Source of the DNA: Loktanella sp. DSM 29012
GTDB taxonomy: Bacteria > Pseudomonadota > Alphaproteobacteria > Rhodobacterales > Rhodobacteraceae
Assembly (NCBI RefSeq): GCF_900110705.1
Contig: NZ_FOEJ01000009.1
Location: 1 to 64,000 of the forward strand
Reading direction: 5' to 3'
DNA length: 64,000 nucleotides
In this document: positions 18,030-26,066 of the stretch, piece by piece
How positions within the stretch are numbered: position 1 is the first letter of the stretch
How the letters are laid out: each line of letters begins with the position of its first letter
Notes under the pieces: generated by a model
Seen by the model: the letters and a program-made list of their open reading frames with translations, nothing else
What the model was told of the DNA's origin: nothing
Database searches by the model: none
Program-made: the position numbers and the translations under genes

Positions 18030-18613
18030 TCGGCCGCGCGCATCGCCTCTGTTTCGATGATCAATGTCACCTCGTCCCCGACAAGGCCGTTGTCCACGCC
18101 GTAAACCATGCCCCACTGGCTGCGTTGCAGCGACCCGCGGGCCGAAATGCCCAGCGTGAACCGCCCGTGACCAAACGGATAGGCCTCGGCCTTGTTCAAT
18201 GTGACATCTAGCGTCAGCGGATGCGTCTGGCCCAACAGGGTCAGATCGCCCGTGACGGTGCCGCTTGTGGCGTCGGACGGCACGCCGCCATCGGCCGTGA
18301 ACACCATGTCCGGATGGTCGGCCACGGCCAGAAAATCGCCCGATCGCACGTGCTCGTCGCGGGCATCGTTCAATGTCTCGACGCTTTGCGTGCGGACCGT
18401 CACCTCCAGATCGCTCAATTCCTGCGTTTCGGTATCGTAGGTGAAACCGCCGCTGACTTCGGCGAACAGGCCCAGCGTTGCAGCATAGCCCACATGATCC
18501 ACCAGAAAGGCAATCGTCGTGTGTTCGGGGTCCAGTTCGAACCGCGCTGGTTCGGCAGACACCGTGTCGGCAAAGGCCAATAGCCCGATGAGTGTCGCGA
18601 TCGGCGTTTTCAT
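18026..18613 (-). CDS. YceI family periplasmic protein
   Basis: A 195-residue lipocalin-like protein that binds polyisoprenoid-type lipids in the periplasm in characterised members. The signal peptide is MKTPIATLIGLLAFADTVSA. The mature part has the family pattern FELDPEHTTIAFLVDHVGY, the KSPDF-like SGDFLAVADHPDMVF, and LTLLGQTHPLTLDV. ATG 18613 follows GGAGG. A second in-frame ATG at 18625 overlaps that site and is less likely. Confidence 0.88.
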   Translation of the reverse strand: MKTPIATLIGLLAFADTVSAEPARFELDPEHTTIAFLVDHVGYAATLGLFAEVSGGFTYDTETQELSDLEVTVRTQSVETLNDARDEHVRSGDFLAVADHPDMVFTADGGVPSDATSGTVTGDLTLLGQTHPLTLDVTLNKAEAYPFGHGRFTLGISARGSLQRSQWGMVYGVDNGLVGDEVTLIIETEAMRAAD

Positions 18614-18817
18614 ATCATCCTCCATCCCGATGGGGCAGCAATGGTAGGCCAGTTGGGGCCTTCGTAAAGACAGGCAAGGCAGCGTAGATGTCGCAGACCT
18701 GGCGGACGGGGCTGCGACACTCTTGTCCGCCGGGATCATTGGCGCAGGCGCACGAAACGGTTTGCGGGTCGGGCGAATCGCGTTAGCGTTCACAAATCCA
18801 TTACAAAGGCTGCTGTC

Positions 18818-19015
18818 ATGCCCGTCACACATTACATCGCCGAAACAGACGACCGGAACGCCATTGCCGCGGTCTGGGTGCACCGGAAAGGGGGGCGCGG
18901 TCCGCGCGTGTTCCACGCAGGCAGGGATCGTTTCGATCCGGCGGAACCCGCGGCCTTTGCCGGGGCCTGCGAACTGGCGATCAAGCGTTACCTGACCGAC
19001 CAGACCGTCAGCTGA
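18818..19015 (+). CDS. Small hypothetical protein
   Basis: A 65-residue ORF whose codon use matches its neighbours (G/C in third positions). It is rich in charged residues with a compact predicted fold (AETDDRNAIAAVWVHRKGGR, then ACELAIKRYLTDQ). It ends convergently with phnM, overlapping it by eight bases. No family recognised. There is no strong ribosome site, so it could be spurious. Confidence 0.4.
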   Translation: MPVTHYIAETDDRNAIAAVWVHRKGGRGPRVFHAGRDRFDPAEPAAFAGACELAIKRYLTDQTVS

Positions 19016-20150
19016 CCCTGACGCCCCGCGACCAGACCCCCCGCAAGACGGGGGTGTCGTCGAACATCCTGACCCGCACCACATCGCCGCGTAATCCCGT
19101 TTCCAGCCTGCCACGGTCGGTCAGCCCTGCCGCGCGTGCGGGATTGGCCGACACGGTGGCAATCGCGCGCGGCAGGTCATCCCACATCTGTGCCAGCTGA
19201 AACGCGGCCCCCAGCAGGGCGGCGGGCACATAGTCGGATGACACGATGTCCAGCAGGTCATGGCGCGCCAGTTCAGACGCGGCGACATTGCCCGAATGCG
19301 ATCCGCCCCGGATCAGGTTGGGTGCCCCCATCATCACCGCGATACCATGCGCCCGGCAGGCCTGCGCTGCGTCCAGTGTCGTGGGAAATTCGGCGAACCC
19401 GACGCCGTGGCACGCGGATGTCGCCACATGTTCCGCCGTCGTGTCGTCGTGACTGGCCAGTACCGCCCCAAGGCGTCTGGCCTCGGTCACCGCGCCGTTT
19501 TCGTGTTTGTCACCCAGCCGCGCCCGCAGCGCCAGCAGGTCCGCCACATGCTGAGCGAATTCATCGTCGTTCATGCCCCGCTTTTTCGCCACATAGGCCT
19601 TGAGCGCGCTGAGGTCGCGGAACTGGCGCTGACCGGGAGTGTGATCCATCAGGCTGACGATGCCTACACGATCAATGGGGTCAAAGGCTGCGAGTTCCTC
19701 CAGCAGGGTTTCTGAACAGATTTCGGCCCGCAGGTGCAGGAAATGGCTGATCTTGAACATGCCGCGGTCGCGGGCTGTCAGCATTTCGTCCGCAAGGGTG
19801 CGGGCATAGTCGACATAGCGGCCCTTGCCGGAATGGATGGATCCCACGCGCATCGCATCGAACACGGTCGTGATCCCGCAGGCGGCCAGTTCGGCGTCAT
19901 GTGCTAAAAGTGCGGGCAGATGCGGCCAGTCCACATCGGGGCGCGGTTCCATGTGGCGTTCGACGTTGTCGGTGTGCAACTCGACAAAGCCGGGCAGCAA
20001 CAGATCACCGTCGCAGTCGATGGCCCTATCGGGGACGCTGCTGCCGTCGGTGATCCGGGTGATCTGGCCGTCTGCGATGGTGACGGACCCCAGCACGACA
20101 CGGTCCGCCAGGACCAGCCGCGCATTGGCCAGGCACAGGTCGTTTGACAT
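19008..20150 (-). CDS. phnM: Alpha-D-ribose 1-methylphosphonate 5-triphosphate diphosphatase
   Basis: A 380-residue amidohydrolase-superfamily enzyme of the C-P lyase pathway that removes pyrophosphate from the ribosyl phosphonate triphosphate. It has the PhnM-specific LPGFVELHTDNVERHMEPRP (the second His of the superfamily HxH is Asn in this family), SLMDHTPGQRQFRD and ASHDDTTAEHV. ATG 20150 matches the usual length. The other ATG upstream (20201) would add 17 unlikely residues. Divergent from the DUF1045 gene across 49 bases. Confidence 0.93.
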   Translation of the reverse strand: MSNDLCLANARLVLADRVVLGSVTIADGQITRITDGSSVPDRAIDCDGDLLLPGFVELHTDNVERHMEPRPDVDWPHLPALLAHDAELAACGITTVFDAMRVGSIHSGKGRYVDYARTLADEMLTARDRGMFKISHFLHLRAEICSETLLEELAAFDPIDRVGIVSLMDHTPGQRQFRDLSALKAYVAKKRGMNDDEFAQHVADLLALRARLGDKHENGAVTEARRLGAVLASHDDTTAEHVATSACHGVGFAEFPTTLDAAQACRAHGIAVMMGAPNLIRGGSHSGNVAASELARHDLLDIVSSDYVPAALLGAAFQLAQMWDDLPRAIATVSANPARAAGLTDRGRLETGLRGDVVRVRMFDDTPVLRGVWSRGVRVS

Positions 20151-20199
20151 CGTCGTGTCACATGGTTTGGTCAAGGATGCCGACAGCATAGGGGAATTC

Positions 20200-20901
20200 A
20201 TGTCATACGCTCGCTTTGCGATCTACTATATCCCGCCGGACGGGCCGCTGGCGGATTTTGGCGCGGCATGGCTGGGATGGGACGTGCTGAAAGGCTGCGC
20301 CGTGCCGCAGTGCGATCTGCCCGGTTTGCATGACATCACCATGACACCGCGCAAATACGGGTTCCACGGCACACTCAAGCCGCCGTTCAGGTTGCGGGAC
20401 GGCCTGACCCAAGTCGATCTGGGCCAGGCGGTAGCCGGATTGGCGGCGCAGGTTGCGCCCGCGATCTGCGACGGTCTGCAACTGTCGCGCATCGGCCGTT
20501 TTCTGGCGTTGACGCCCGTAGGCCCGGTGGACGGTCTGACCCGCGTGGCGGGTGACTGCGTGCGTGCTCTGGACCGGTTCCGGGCCCCGGCCAGTGCAGC
20601 CGAACTGGACCGCCGCAGGCAGGCCGGGCTGACCCCGCGCCAAGAGGCGAACCTGACGACCTGGGGCTATCCCTACGTGATGGATGATTTCCGGTTTCAC
20701 ATGACCCTGTCGGGCCAGTTGACGCCCGAGGCTCTGCCGCAGTGGGAATCCACCTTGCGTGACCGGTTGCCCACCTTGCCCGCGCCTTTCGCGCTGAACG
20801 AGATTGCGCTGTGCGGCGCGGGGGATGACGGGCGGTTTGCGCTGATCCATCGCTATCCCCTGACGGGTTCAAGCAGCGCCAGCGCGCGTGCGATGGTCTG
20901 A
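20200..20901 (+). CDS. DUF1045 phosphonate-metabolism protein, 2H-phosphoesterase-like
   Basis: A 233-residue protein found with C-P lyase genes in many alphaproteobacteria. It carries two HxT motifs, FHGTLKPPF near residue 55 and FHMTLSG near residue 165. These are the hallmark of the 2H phosphoesterases that open cyclic nucleotide phosphates. It lies on the strand opposite to phnM and phnN, and its last 49 bases overlap the 3' end of phnN convergently. phnP is absent from the window, so this protein is a candidate to hydrolyse the cyclic ribose phosphate product. That role is inference. Confidence 0.85.
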   Translation: MSYARFAIYYIPPDGPLADFGAAWLGWDVLKGCAVPQCDLPGLHDITMTPRKYGFHGTLKPPFRLRDGLTQVDLGQAVAGLAAQVAPAICDGLQLSRIGRFLALTPVGPVDGLTRVAGDCVRALDRFRAPASAAELDRRRQAGLTPRQEANLTTWGYPYVMDDFRFHMTLSGQLTPEALPQWESTLRDRLPTLPAPFALNEIALCGAGDDGRFALIHRYPLTGSSSASARAMV

Positions 20902-21413
20902 TCCAGCGGGCCATCGTTCGACAGGTGCAGGACGTCCAGTCCGGCAGGTAGCGGTTTGTCCGCCTGTGCCAGACGGTTCGCGATTTCGGACCGGGTTTCG
21001 CGGCCGCGCGCGGTCAGACGCGCTGCGATGGTTTCGGGGGTCGCCGTCACGTGCAGCACCAGCATGCCGGCAAAGGCATCGGCCCCGGCGGCCAGCGCCT
21101 TGCGCGAGAAATTGGCGATGCAATGGGTTCCCTTGGCCAGCTGATACCGCACCGTCTGCGGGATGCCGTAATGCAGCCCGTGTGCGCACCAATGCACGAC
21201 AAAGGCGCCGTTGTCCGCCATGTCGTCGAATGCGGCAGGGGTGACGGCATCGTAATCCTCGCCGCCCAGATCGGGCGCGCGAGTGATGACGCGGCGCACC
21301 AGATGCAGGTCGGGCATGACCGCGCAGAGGCCGCACATCACGCTATCCTTGCCCACGCCCGAGGGGCCGACGACGGCGATGAGGCGGCCTGCCGATGCGT
21401 CACCCGCCGTCAT
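20853..21413 (-). CDS. phnN: Ribose 1,5-bisphosphate phosphokinase
   Basis: A 186-residue P-loop kinase that makes PRPP from ribose 1,5-bisphosphate, the last step of the pathway. The Walker A motif is GPSGVGKDS at residues 14-22, followed by the guanylate-kinase-like RRVITRAPDLGGEDYDAVTP and FVVHWCAHGLHYGIP. ATG 21413 overlaps the phnL stop as ATGA. Confidence 0.92.
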   Translation of the reverse strand: MTAGDASAGRLIAVVGPSGVGKDSVMCGLCAVMPDLHLVRRVITRAPDLGGEDYDAVTPAAFDDMADNGAFVVHWCAHGLHYGIPQTVRYQLAKGTHCIANFSRKALAAGADAFAGMLVLHVTATPETIAARLTARGRETRSEIANRLAQADKPLPAGLDVLHLSNDGPLDQTIARALALLEPVRG

Positions 21414-22093
21414 GCCACGGCCTGCGGGGTAAAGGCACCGACGTCGATTTCGCGGTCGCATAAGCGGTCGCGCGCTTCGGCGTCATGAAAGATGCCGATG
21501 ATCGCGGCACCGCGCGCCTTGGCGTCTGCAATCAGGGACAACACGATTTCGCGGTTGTGGGGATCGAGACTTGCGGTGGGTTCGTCCAGCAGCAGCGCAG
21601 GATAGGGATGGGCAAAGCCGCGGGCGATGTTGACGCGCTGCTGTTCGCCCCCCGAAAAGGTGGTGGGCGACAGCCCCCACAGCCGCTGCGGGATGTTGAG
21701 CTGGGTCAGCAAGGCGCGGGCGCGGTCCTGTGCGGCTGGCGCGGGGATGCCCAGGACGCGCAAGGGTTCTGCGACCACGTCCAGCGTCGGCACGCGCGGC
21801 ACCACCCGCAAAAACTGGCTGACGTAACCCAGTTTTGCCCGGCGCAGGGCGATCACATCGCGCGGCTGGGCCTGCACCAGATCGACATCACCGATGCGGA
21901 TGGATCCCGATTGCGTCAGGTAATTGCCGTAGATCATCCGCATCAGGGTCGATTTTCCCGCACCCGACGCGCCGGTCAGCGCCACGCATTCGCCAGGTGC
22001 CACGGTCAGGTTCGCCTTGTCGATCACCGCGATCACGGCGCTGCCCTGGTTATGCAGCGTAAAGGTTTTCGACACATCGGTCAGCGTAATCAT
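21410..22093 (-). CDS. phnL: C-P lyase ABC-type ATPase PhnL
   Basis: A 227-residue ATP-binding protein with Walker A GASGAGKST, the signature FSGGEQQRVNIARG and Walker B ALLLDEPTASLD. With PhnG, PhnH and PhnI it is required for attaching phosphonate to the ribose of ATP. Three bases separate it from phnK. Confidence 0.93.
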   Translation of the reverse strand: MITLTDVSKTFTLHNQGSAVIAVIDKANLTVAPGECVALTGASGAGKSTLMRMIYGNYLTQSGSIRIGDVDLVQAQPRDVIALRRAKLGYVSQFLRVVPRVPTLDVVAEPLRVLGIPAPAAQDRARALLTQLNIPQRLWGLSPTTFSGGEQQRVNIARGFAHPYPALLLDEPTASLDPHNREIVLSLIADAKARGAAIIGIFHDAEARDRLCDREIDVGAFTPQAVA

Positions 22094-22096
22094 GGT

Positions 22097-22900
22097 TCAA
22101 ACCTGCAAGACGGAGGACACAAGGAGCTGGCTGTAGGCGTGCTGCGGGTCGTCCAGCACCTGATCGGTCAGGCCGGATTCCACCACGCGGCCGGATTTCA
22201 TCACCATGATGCGGTCGGCCAGCAGGCGCACCACGGCCAGATCGTGGGTCACGATGATCGCGGACAGCCCCATGTCGCGCACCAGTCCGCGCAACAGGTC
22301 CAGCAGTCGCGCCTGCACGGACACATCCAGCCCGCCCGTTGGTTCGTCCATGAACACCAGCCGCGGCCCGGTGACCAGATTGCGGGCGATTTGTAACCGT
22401 TGCTGCATCCCGCCCGAAAACGTGGTGGGCCTGTCGTCGATGCGTCCGGCGTCGATTTCCACCCGGCCCAGCCAGTCGGTGGCCTGATCCCGGATCGATG
22501 CGTAGTTGCGCGCGCCCACGGCCATCAGCCGTTCCCCCACGTTGCCACCCGCCGACACCCCCATGCGCAGCCCGTCGCGGGCATGCTGATGAACAAACGC
22601 CCAGTCGGTGCGCGACAGCATCCGGCGTTCGGGTTCGGACATGGTGACGGTATCGCGCGGCCCGTGATTTTCATGATCTGCCGCGTCGCCCTCTGACGGC
22701 TTGCGGGTATCGAACACGACCCGTCCTGCATCCGGTGCCAGATGCCCCGCCATGCAGTTCAACAAGGTGGATTTGCCGGACCCGCTCTCGCCCACGATCC
22801 CCATGACCTCGCCCGGGTAGAGGTCAAAGGAAACGTCGGCGCAGCCGATATGCGCGCCATAGTGTTTGGTGATGCCCTGCACCGACAGCAGCGGGGTCAT
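22097..22900 (-). CDS. phnK: C-P lyase ABC-type ATPase PhnK
   Basis: A 267-residue ATP-binding protein, dipeptide-transporter-like in sequence, that docks on the PhnGHIJ core complex. It has Walker A GESGSGKST, signature FSGGMQQRLQIARN and Walker B LVFMDEPTGGLD. Its ATG overlaps the phnJ stop. Confidence 0.93.
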   Translation of the reverse strand: MTPLLSVQGITKHYGAHIGCADVSFDLYPGEVMGIVGESGSGKSTLLNCMAGHLAPDAGRVVFDTRKPSEGDAADHENHGPRDTVTMSEPERRMLSRTDWAFVHQHARDGLRMGVSAGGNVGERLMAVGARNYASIRDQATDWLGRVEIDAGRIDDRPTTFSGGMQQRLQIARNLVTGPRLVFMDEPTGGLDVSVQARLLDLLRGLVRDMGLSAIIVTHDLAVVRLLADRIMVMKSGRVVESGLTDQVLDDPQHAYSQLLVSSVLQV

Positions 22901-23754
22901 GCCGCGTCCTTTCCCTTGTGGCCGGCGGCCTGACGCGCCGTGCAGTAATCGGTGTCAGAACAGACGAACATGCGCCCGCCCTGATCGTCGGTGATCACCT
23001 CGTCCAGATAACTCTCGGTCGCGGCGCACAGGCCGCAGGGGTGATCTGCCTTGGACGGGGTGAACGGGTGATCGTCGAAATCCAGGCTGACCGCCTGCGT
23101 ATAGGGCGGCAGTGCATAGATCCGCTGTTCACGGCCCGCGCCGAACAGCTGGATCGCGGGCGTGCCCGACAGCTTGGGATTGTCGAATTTCGGGATCGGC
23201 GAGGGGTCCATGACATAGCGTCCCTCGACCTTGACCGGGTAGGCATAGGAGGTGGCGATATGGCCGTGGCGGCTGATATCCTCGTAGAGCTTGACATGCA
23301 TCAGCCCGTATTCTTCCAGACTGTGCATCTTGCGCGTCTCGCTTTCGCGCGGTTCAAGGAACCGCAGCGGTTCCGGGATCGGCACTTGATAGACAAGGAT
23401 CTGACCTTCGGTCAGCGGTTCCTCGGGGATGCGGTGCCGGGTCTGGATCACGGTGGCGGCGCGGGTCGCCGTTGTCGTGGCAACGCCCGCCGTCCGTTCA
23501 AAGAAGCTGCGGATCGACACCGCGTTCGTAGTGTCGTCGGCGCCCTGATCGATCACCTTGAGTGTATCGTCCGGGGTCAGCACGGCCGCCGATACCTGCA
23601 CCCCGCCGGTGCCCCAGCCATAGGGCATCGGCATTTCGCGGCTGGCAAAGGGCACCTGATAGCCGGGGATCGCCACACCCTTGAGGATGGCGCGGCGGAT
23701 CATTCGTTTGGTCTGTTCGTCCAGATAGGCGAAATTATAGGCCTGATCGGTCAC
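22897..23754 (-). CDS. phnJ: Alpha-D-ribose 1-methylphosphonate 5-phosphate C-P lyase (radical SAM)
   Basis: A 285-residue catalytic subunit that breaks the carbon-phosphorus bond with a 4Fe-4S cluster and S-adenosylmethionine. The cysteine pattern C-x2-C-x21-C-x5-C characteristic of PhnJ is intact near the C-terminus (CGLC, then FVCSDTDYC). GTG 23754 gives VTDQAYNFAYLDEQTKR, close to the normal length, and AGGGGG precedes it. The longer open frame upstream (to 24132) reads through phnI and is not coding. The GTGA start overlaps the stop of a 37-residue ORF. Confidence 0.94.
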   Translation of the reverse strand: MTDQAYNFAYLDEQTKRMIRRAILKGVAIPGYQVPFASREMPMPYGWGTGGVQVSAAVLTPDDTLKVIDQGADDTTNAVSIRSFFERTAGVATTTATRAATVIQTRHRIPEEPLTEGQILVYQVPIPEPLRFLEPRESETRKMHSLEEYGLMHVKLYEDISRHGHIATSYAYPVKVEGRYVMDPSPIPKFDNPKLSGTPAIQLFGAGREQRIYALPPYTQAVSLDFDDHPFTPSKADHPCGLCAATESYLDEVITDDQGGRMFVCSDTDYCTARQAAGHKGKDAA

Positions 23755-23864
23755 AAGAGCCCCCTGTGTTGCTGTTGCGCCCGCAGGTTCTCTGGCCAAG
23801 ACAGTTGGCGTTGCCAGTCCACCAGCACGCCGCAGATGTCGAATACGACTGTATCCACATTCAT
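23751..23864 (-). CDS. 37-residue coupled ORF with a HAD-like N-terminus
   Basis: The ATG sits in an ATGA overlap with the phnI stop and the stop sits in a GTGA overlap with the phnJ start, so it is coupled on both sides. The first 18 residues, including DTVVFDICGVLVDWQ, match motif I of haloacid-dehalogenase phosphatases. The rest (RQLSWPENLRAQQQHRGLL) does not continue the fold. It looks like the stump of a HAD gene that lost its body but kept operon reading continuity. It could also be a genuine small protein. Confidence 0.6.
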   Translation of the reverse strand: MNVDTVVFDICGVLVDWQRQLSWPENLRAQQQHRGLL

Positions 23865-24949
23865 TCCGCGGCCTCCTGCGCCGGTGCCGCACCCGCCGTC
23901 CGGCGCAGTTTGCGCACGAGCTCCAGTTCCGACTGGAAATCGACATAATGGGGCAGCTTGATGTGTTCGAGGAAACCCGTCGCCTGAATGTTGTCGGCGT
24001 GATACAGGACGAATTCGGCGTCCTGTGCGGGTGCGCCCACGTCGTCCTCGCCCAGTTCCTGCCAGCGCAGGGCCCGATCCACCAGCGCCATGGCGATTGC
24101 CTTGCGTTCTGATTGGCCAAACACCAGACCATAGCCGCGCGTGAATTGCGGCGGTTCGGTTTTCGATCCCTTGAACTGGTTGACCGTCTCGCATTCGGTC
24201 AGCGTGACCTCGCCGATCTCGACCGCAAAGCCCAGCTCGGGAATCTCCATTTCGACGGCCACCGTGCCGATCCGCAATTCACCCACAAAGGCGTGGTTGC
24301 GGGCGTACCCGCGCTGCGTCGAATAGGCGAGGCCGAGGGTGAAGCCTTCGTCAGCGCGGGTCAGCGCCTGCAGGCGCAGCGCCCGGTCGGCGGGCATTTC
24401 CAGCGGTTCGCGGGTCAGGTCCGGGGGCGTTGTGTCGTCGTGCGGGGCCTCTTCGATCAGGCCCTCGCGGTTGAGGAACCCGGTGACATGGGGCACCGGG
24501 CCTGTCGCCGCGTCCTGTTGCGGGGCATCTGGCACCACGCCATCGGCGGCCAGTTTGAAATCCAGCAGCCGGTGTGTGTAGTCAAATGTCGGCCCCAGAA
24601 TCTGCCCGCCGGGCAGGTCCTTGAACGTGGCCGAGATGCGCCTGTCACAGGCCATGGCAGCCGTATCGACGGGGCGCGATGCGCCGAACCGGGGCAGGGT
24701 CGTGCGATAGGCGCGGATCAGGAAAATCGCCTCGATCAGGTCGCCGCGCGCCTGTTTGATCGCCAGCGCGGCCAGGTCGGGATCATACAGCGACCCCTCG
24801 GCCATGACGCGATCGACGGCCAGTTTCAGCTGCTCGCGGATCTGTGCGGTGCCCAGTTCGGGCACATCCCGGTCGCCGCGGCGTTCCTCGGCCAGCCAGG
24901 CATGGGCGTTCTGGATGGCGCGTTCGCCGCCTTTGACTGCGACATACAT
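23861..24949 (-). CDS. phnI: C-P lyase core subunit PhnI
   Basis: A 362-residue protein. PhnI acts as the nucleosidase of the complex, supplying the ribose that accepts the phosphonate when PhnG, PhnH and PhnL are present. Recognisable stretches are YVAVKGGERAIQNAHAWLAE at the N-terminus, RRISATFKDLPGGQILGPT and GLAYSTQRGYARNHAFVGE. The start codon shares a base with the phnH stop (TGATG). Confidence 0.93.
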   Translation of the reverse strand: MYVAVKGGERAIQNAHAWLAEERRGDRDVPELGTAQIREQLKLAVDRVMAEGSLYDPDLAALAIKQARGDLIEAIFLIRAYRTTLPRFGASRPVDTAAMACDRRISATFKDLPGGQILGPTFDYTHRLLDFKLAADGVVPDAPQQDAATGPVPHVTGFLNREGLIEEAPHDDTTPPDLTREPLEMPADRALRLQALTRADEGFTLGLAYSTQRGYARNHAFVGELRIGTVAVEMEIPELGFAVEIGEVTLTECETVNQFKGSKTEPPQFTRGYGLVFGQSERKAIAMALVDRALRWQELGEDDVGAPAQDAEFVLYHADNIQATGFLEHIKLPHYVDFQSELELVRKLRRTAGAAPAQEAAE

Positions 24950-25530
24950 CACGACACCTCGGCGGTTGCGCTGACACGGGTCGAGCGCGGCAGGGCCGCC
25001 AGCCGGGTGCCGCTGGTCAGGATGAAATCCAGACCGCGCGGAAACAACGCCCGGTTGGCGCGAAAGGCCGCGATGTCGGGCAACGGCAGGCTGGCCTGTG
25101 TCTGAATGCCCGGTCCGGTCAGGGTGGCGCCGGGCCCGGTCAGGTCGGCATGGTCCACGATCAGGGTCGCCGAACGGTCGGGATATTGGGCTGTGCCGGT
25201 CGGATAGCTGTCCAGCGGCATCAGCGCGTCCCAGATGCCGACCGCGAACATGCAGTCCGACGGGCCTGTCAGCGGTGCGCCGGTGTGAAACGCCAGCCAA
25301 TCGCGCACGGCGCCGGTGTCTGCGTCACCTGCCAGATGCACGGCGGTGTCGCCGTCGCACAGGGTCAGCAGGACCGCGCCCGCCGCGGGCGACAGCGGCG
25401 CTGGTGGTTGTACGCCCGCGATGTCCTGCCGGGTGCCGGGGCGCGCCATCGCATCCAGGATGCTGCGATAAGCGTGGGCGGACTGGATCGCGGGGTGATC
25501 GAACCCGCCGGACAGGGTGTCGGGCTGCAT
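24949..25530 (-). CDS. phnH: C-P lyase core subunit PhnH
   Basis: A 193-residue subunit, the usual length. The N-terminus GGFDHPAIQSAHAYRSILDA and PGTRQDIAG are typical, as is the C-terminal FPRGLDFILTSGTRLAALPR. It starts in a TGATG overlap with phnG and ends in one with phnI. Confidence 0.92.
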   Translation of the reverse strand: MQPDTLSGGFDHPAIQSAHAYRSILDAMARPGTRQDIAGVQPPAPLSPAAGAVLLTLCDGDTAVHLAGDADTGAVRDWLAFHTGAPLTGPSDCMFAVGIWDALMPLDSYPTGTAQYPDRSATLIVDHADLTGPGATLTGPGIQTQASLPLPDIAAFRANRALFPRGLDFILTSGTRLAALPRSTRVSATAEVS

Positions 25531-25985
25531 CAGTCCTCTCCTCTTGTCATGGTGAAAAATTCGACCTTGGTCGCGGCGGCACGGGTGGCGCGCGCGGCGC
25601 GCCTGTCGGTCTGTTCGCCGGCCAGCGGGTCCAGCACGGCGGTACGGATGCGGTCCGCATCCGGTCCCTGCATCAGCGCATCGACCAGTGCCGCGGCGGT
25701 GGCGTCGGCGGTGCGGCGGCCCTGCACGTAGGCGTGACCGACGGTCCCGTCGTCCAGCGTCAAGGCGCAGCGGGTCACCGTCACCTCGCCCATGTTGAAC
25801 GCGGCACCCGTTCCCCCGGCGCGTCCGCGCACCATGGCCGTGCCGATTTCGGGGGCCCGCAGCCAGCGATAGGCCGGGCGCGTCATGGCCGCATCCAGCA
25901 GCGCTGCAACGCGGCCCTCGGGCGCCTTGGCCAACAGGCCCATCCAGGCCTTGCGCGGATTGTCGTGGTCGGGGGAATCTTTCAT
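25530..25985 (-). CDS. phnG: C-P lyase core subunit PhnG
   Basis: A 151-residue subunit. Conserved stretches are KAWMGLLAKAPEGRVAALLD, RAPEIGTAMVRGRAGGTG and FNMGEVTVTRCAL. ATG 25985 fits the family length of about 150. The gene heads the leftward phnGHIJKLN unit and is divergent from phnF. Confidence 0.92.
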   Translation of the reverse strand: MKDSPDHDNPRKAWMGLLAKAPEGRVAALLDAAMTRPAYRWLRAPEIGTAMVRGRAGGTGAAFNMGEVTVTRCALTLDDGTVGHAYVQGRRTADATAAALVDALMQGPDADRIRTAVLDPLAGEQTDRRAARATRAAATKVEFFTMTRGED

Positions 25986-26004
25986 CTCGACAACTTTTGC
26001 AGAT

Positions 26005-26020
26005 ACTATACAACTATACA
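26005..26020. promoter_or_regulatory. Tandem 8-bp repeat in phnG/phnF intergenic region (candidate PhnF operator)
   Basis: Two perfect head-to-tail copies of ACTATACA lie between the divergent phnG and phnF starts. This is the only conspicuous AT-rich repeat in the 80-base gap. GntR/HutC-family regulators often bind TATAC-type half sites beside their own gene, so PhnF is the natural candidate. Not tested. Confidence 0.45.
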
Positions 26021-26066
26021 TATTCTAACCGAACCCCCGCCAAAAGACAGAAGAGATTTGTGAAGT

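Noticed and set aside
22918-23961. 347-codon plus-strand frame across phnJ
   Set aside because: Antisense to phnJ, whose cysteine signature is complete.
22897-24132. PhnJ starting at 24132
   Set aside because: The extra N-terminal sequence is antiframe to phnI and low-complexity. GTG 23754 with a ribosome site gives the family length.
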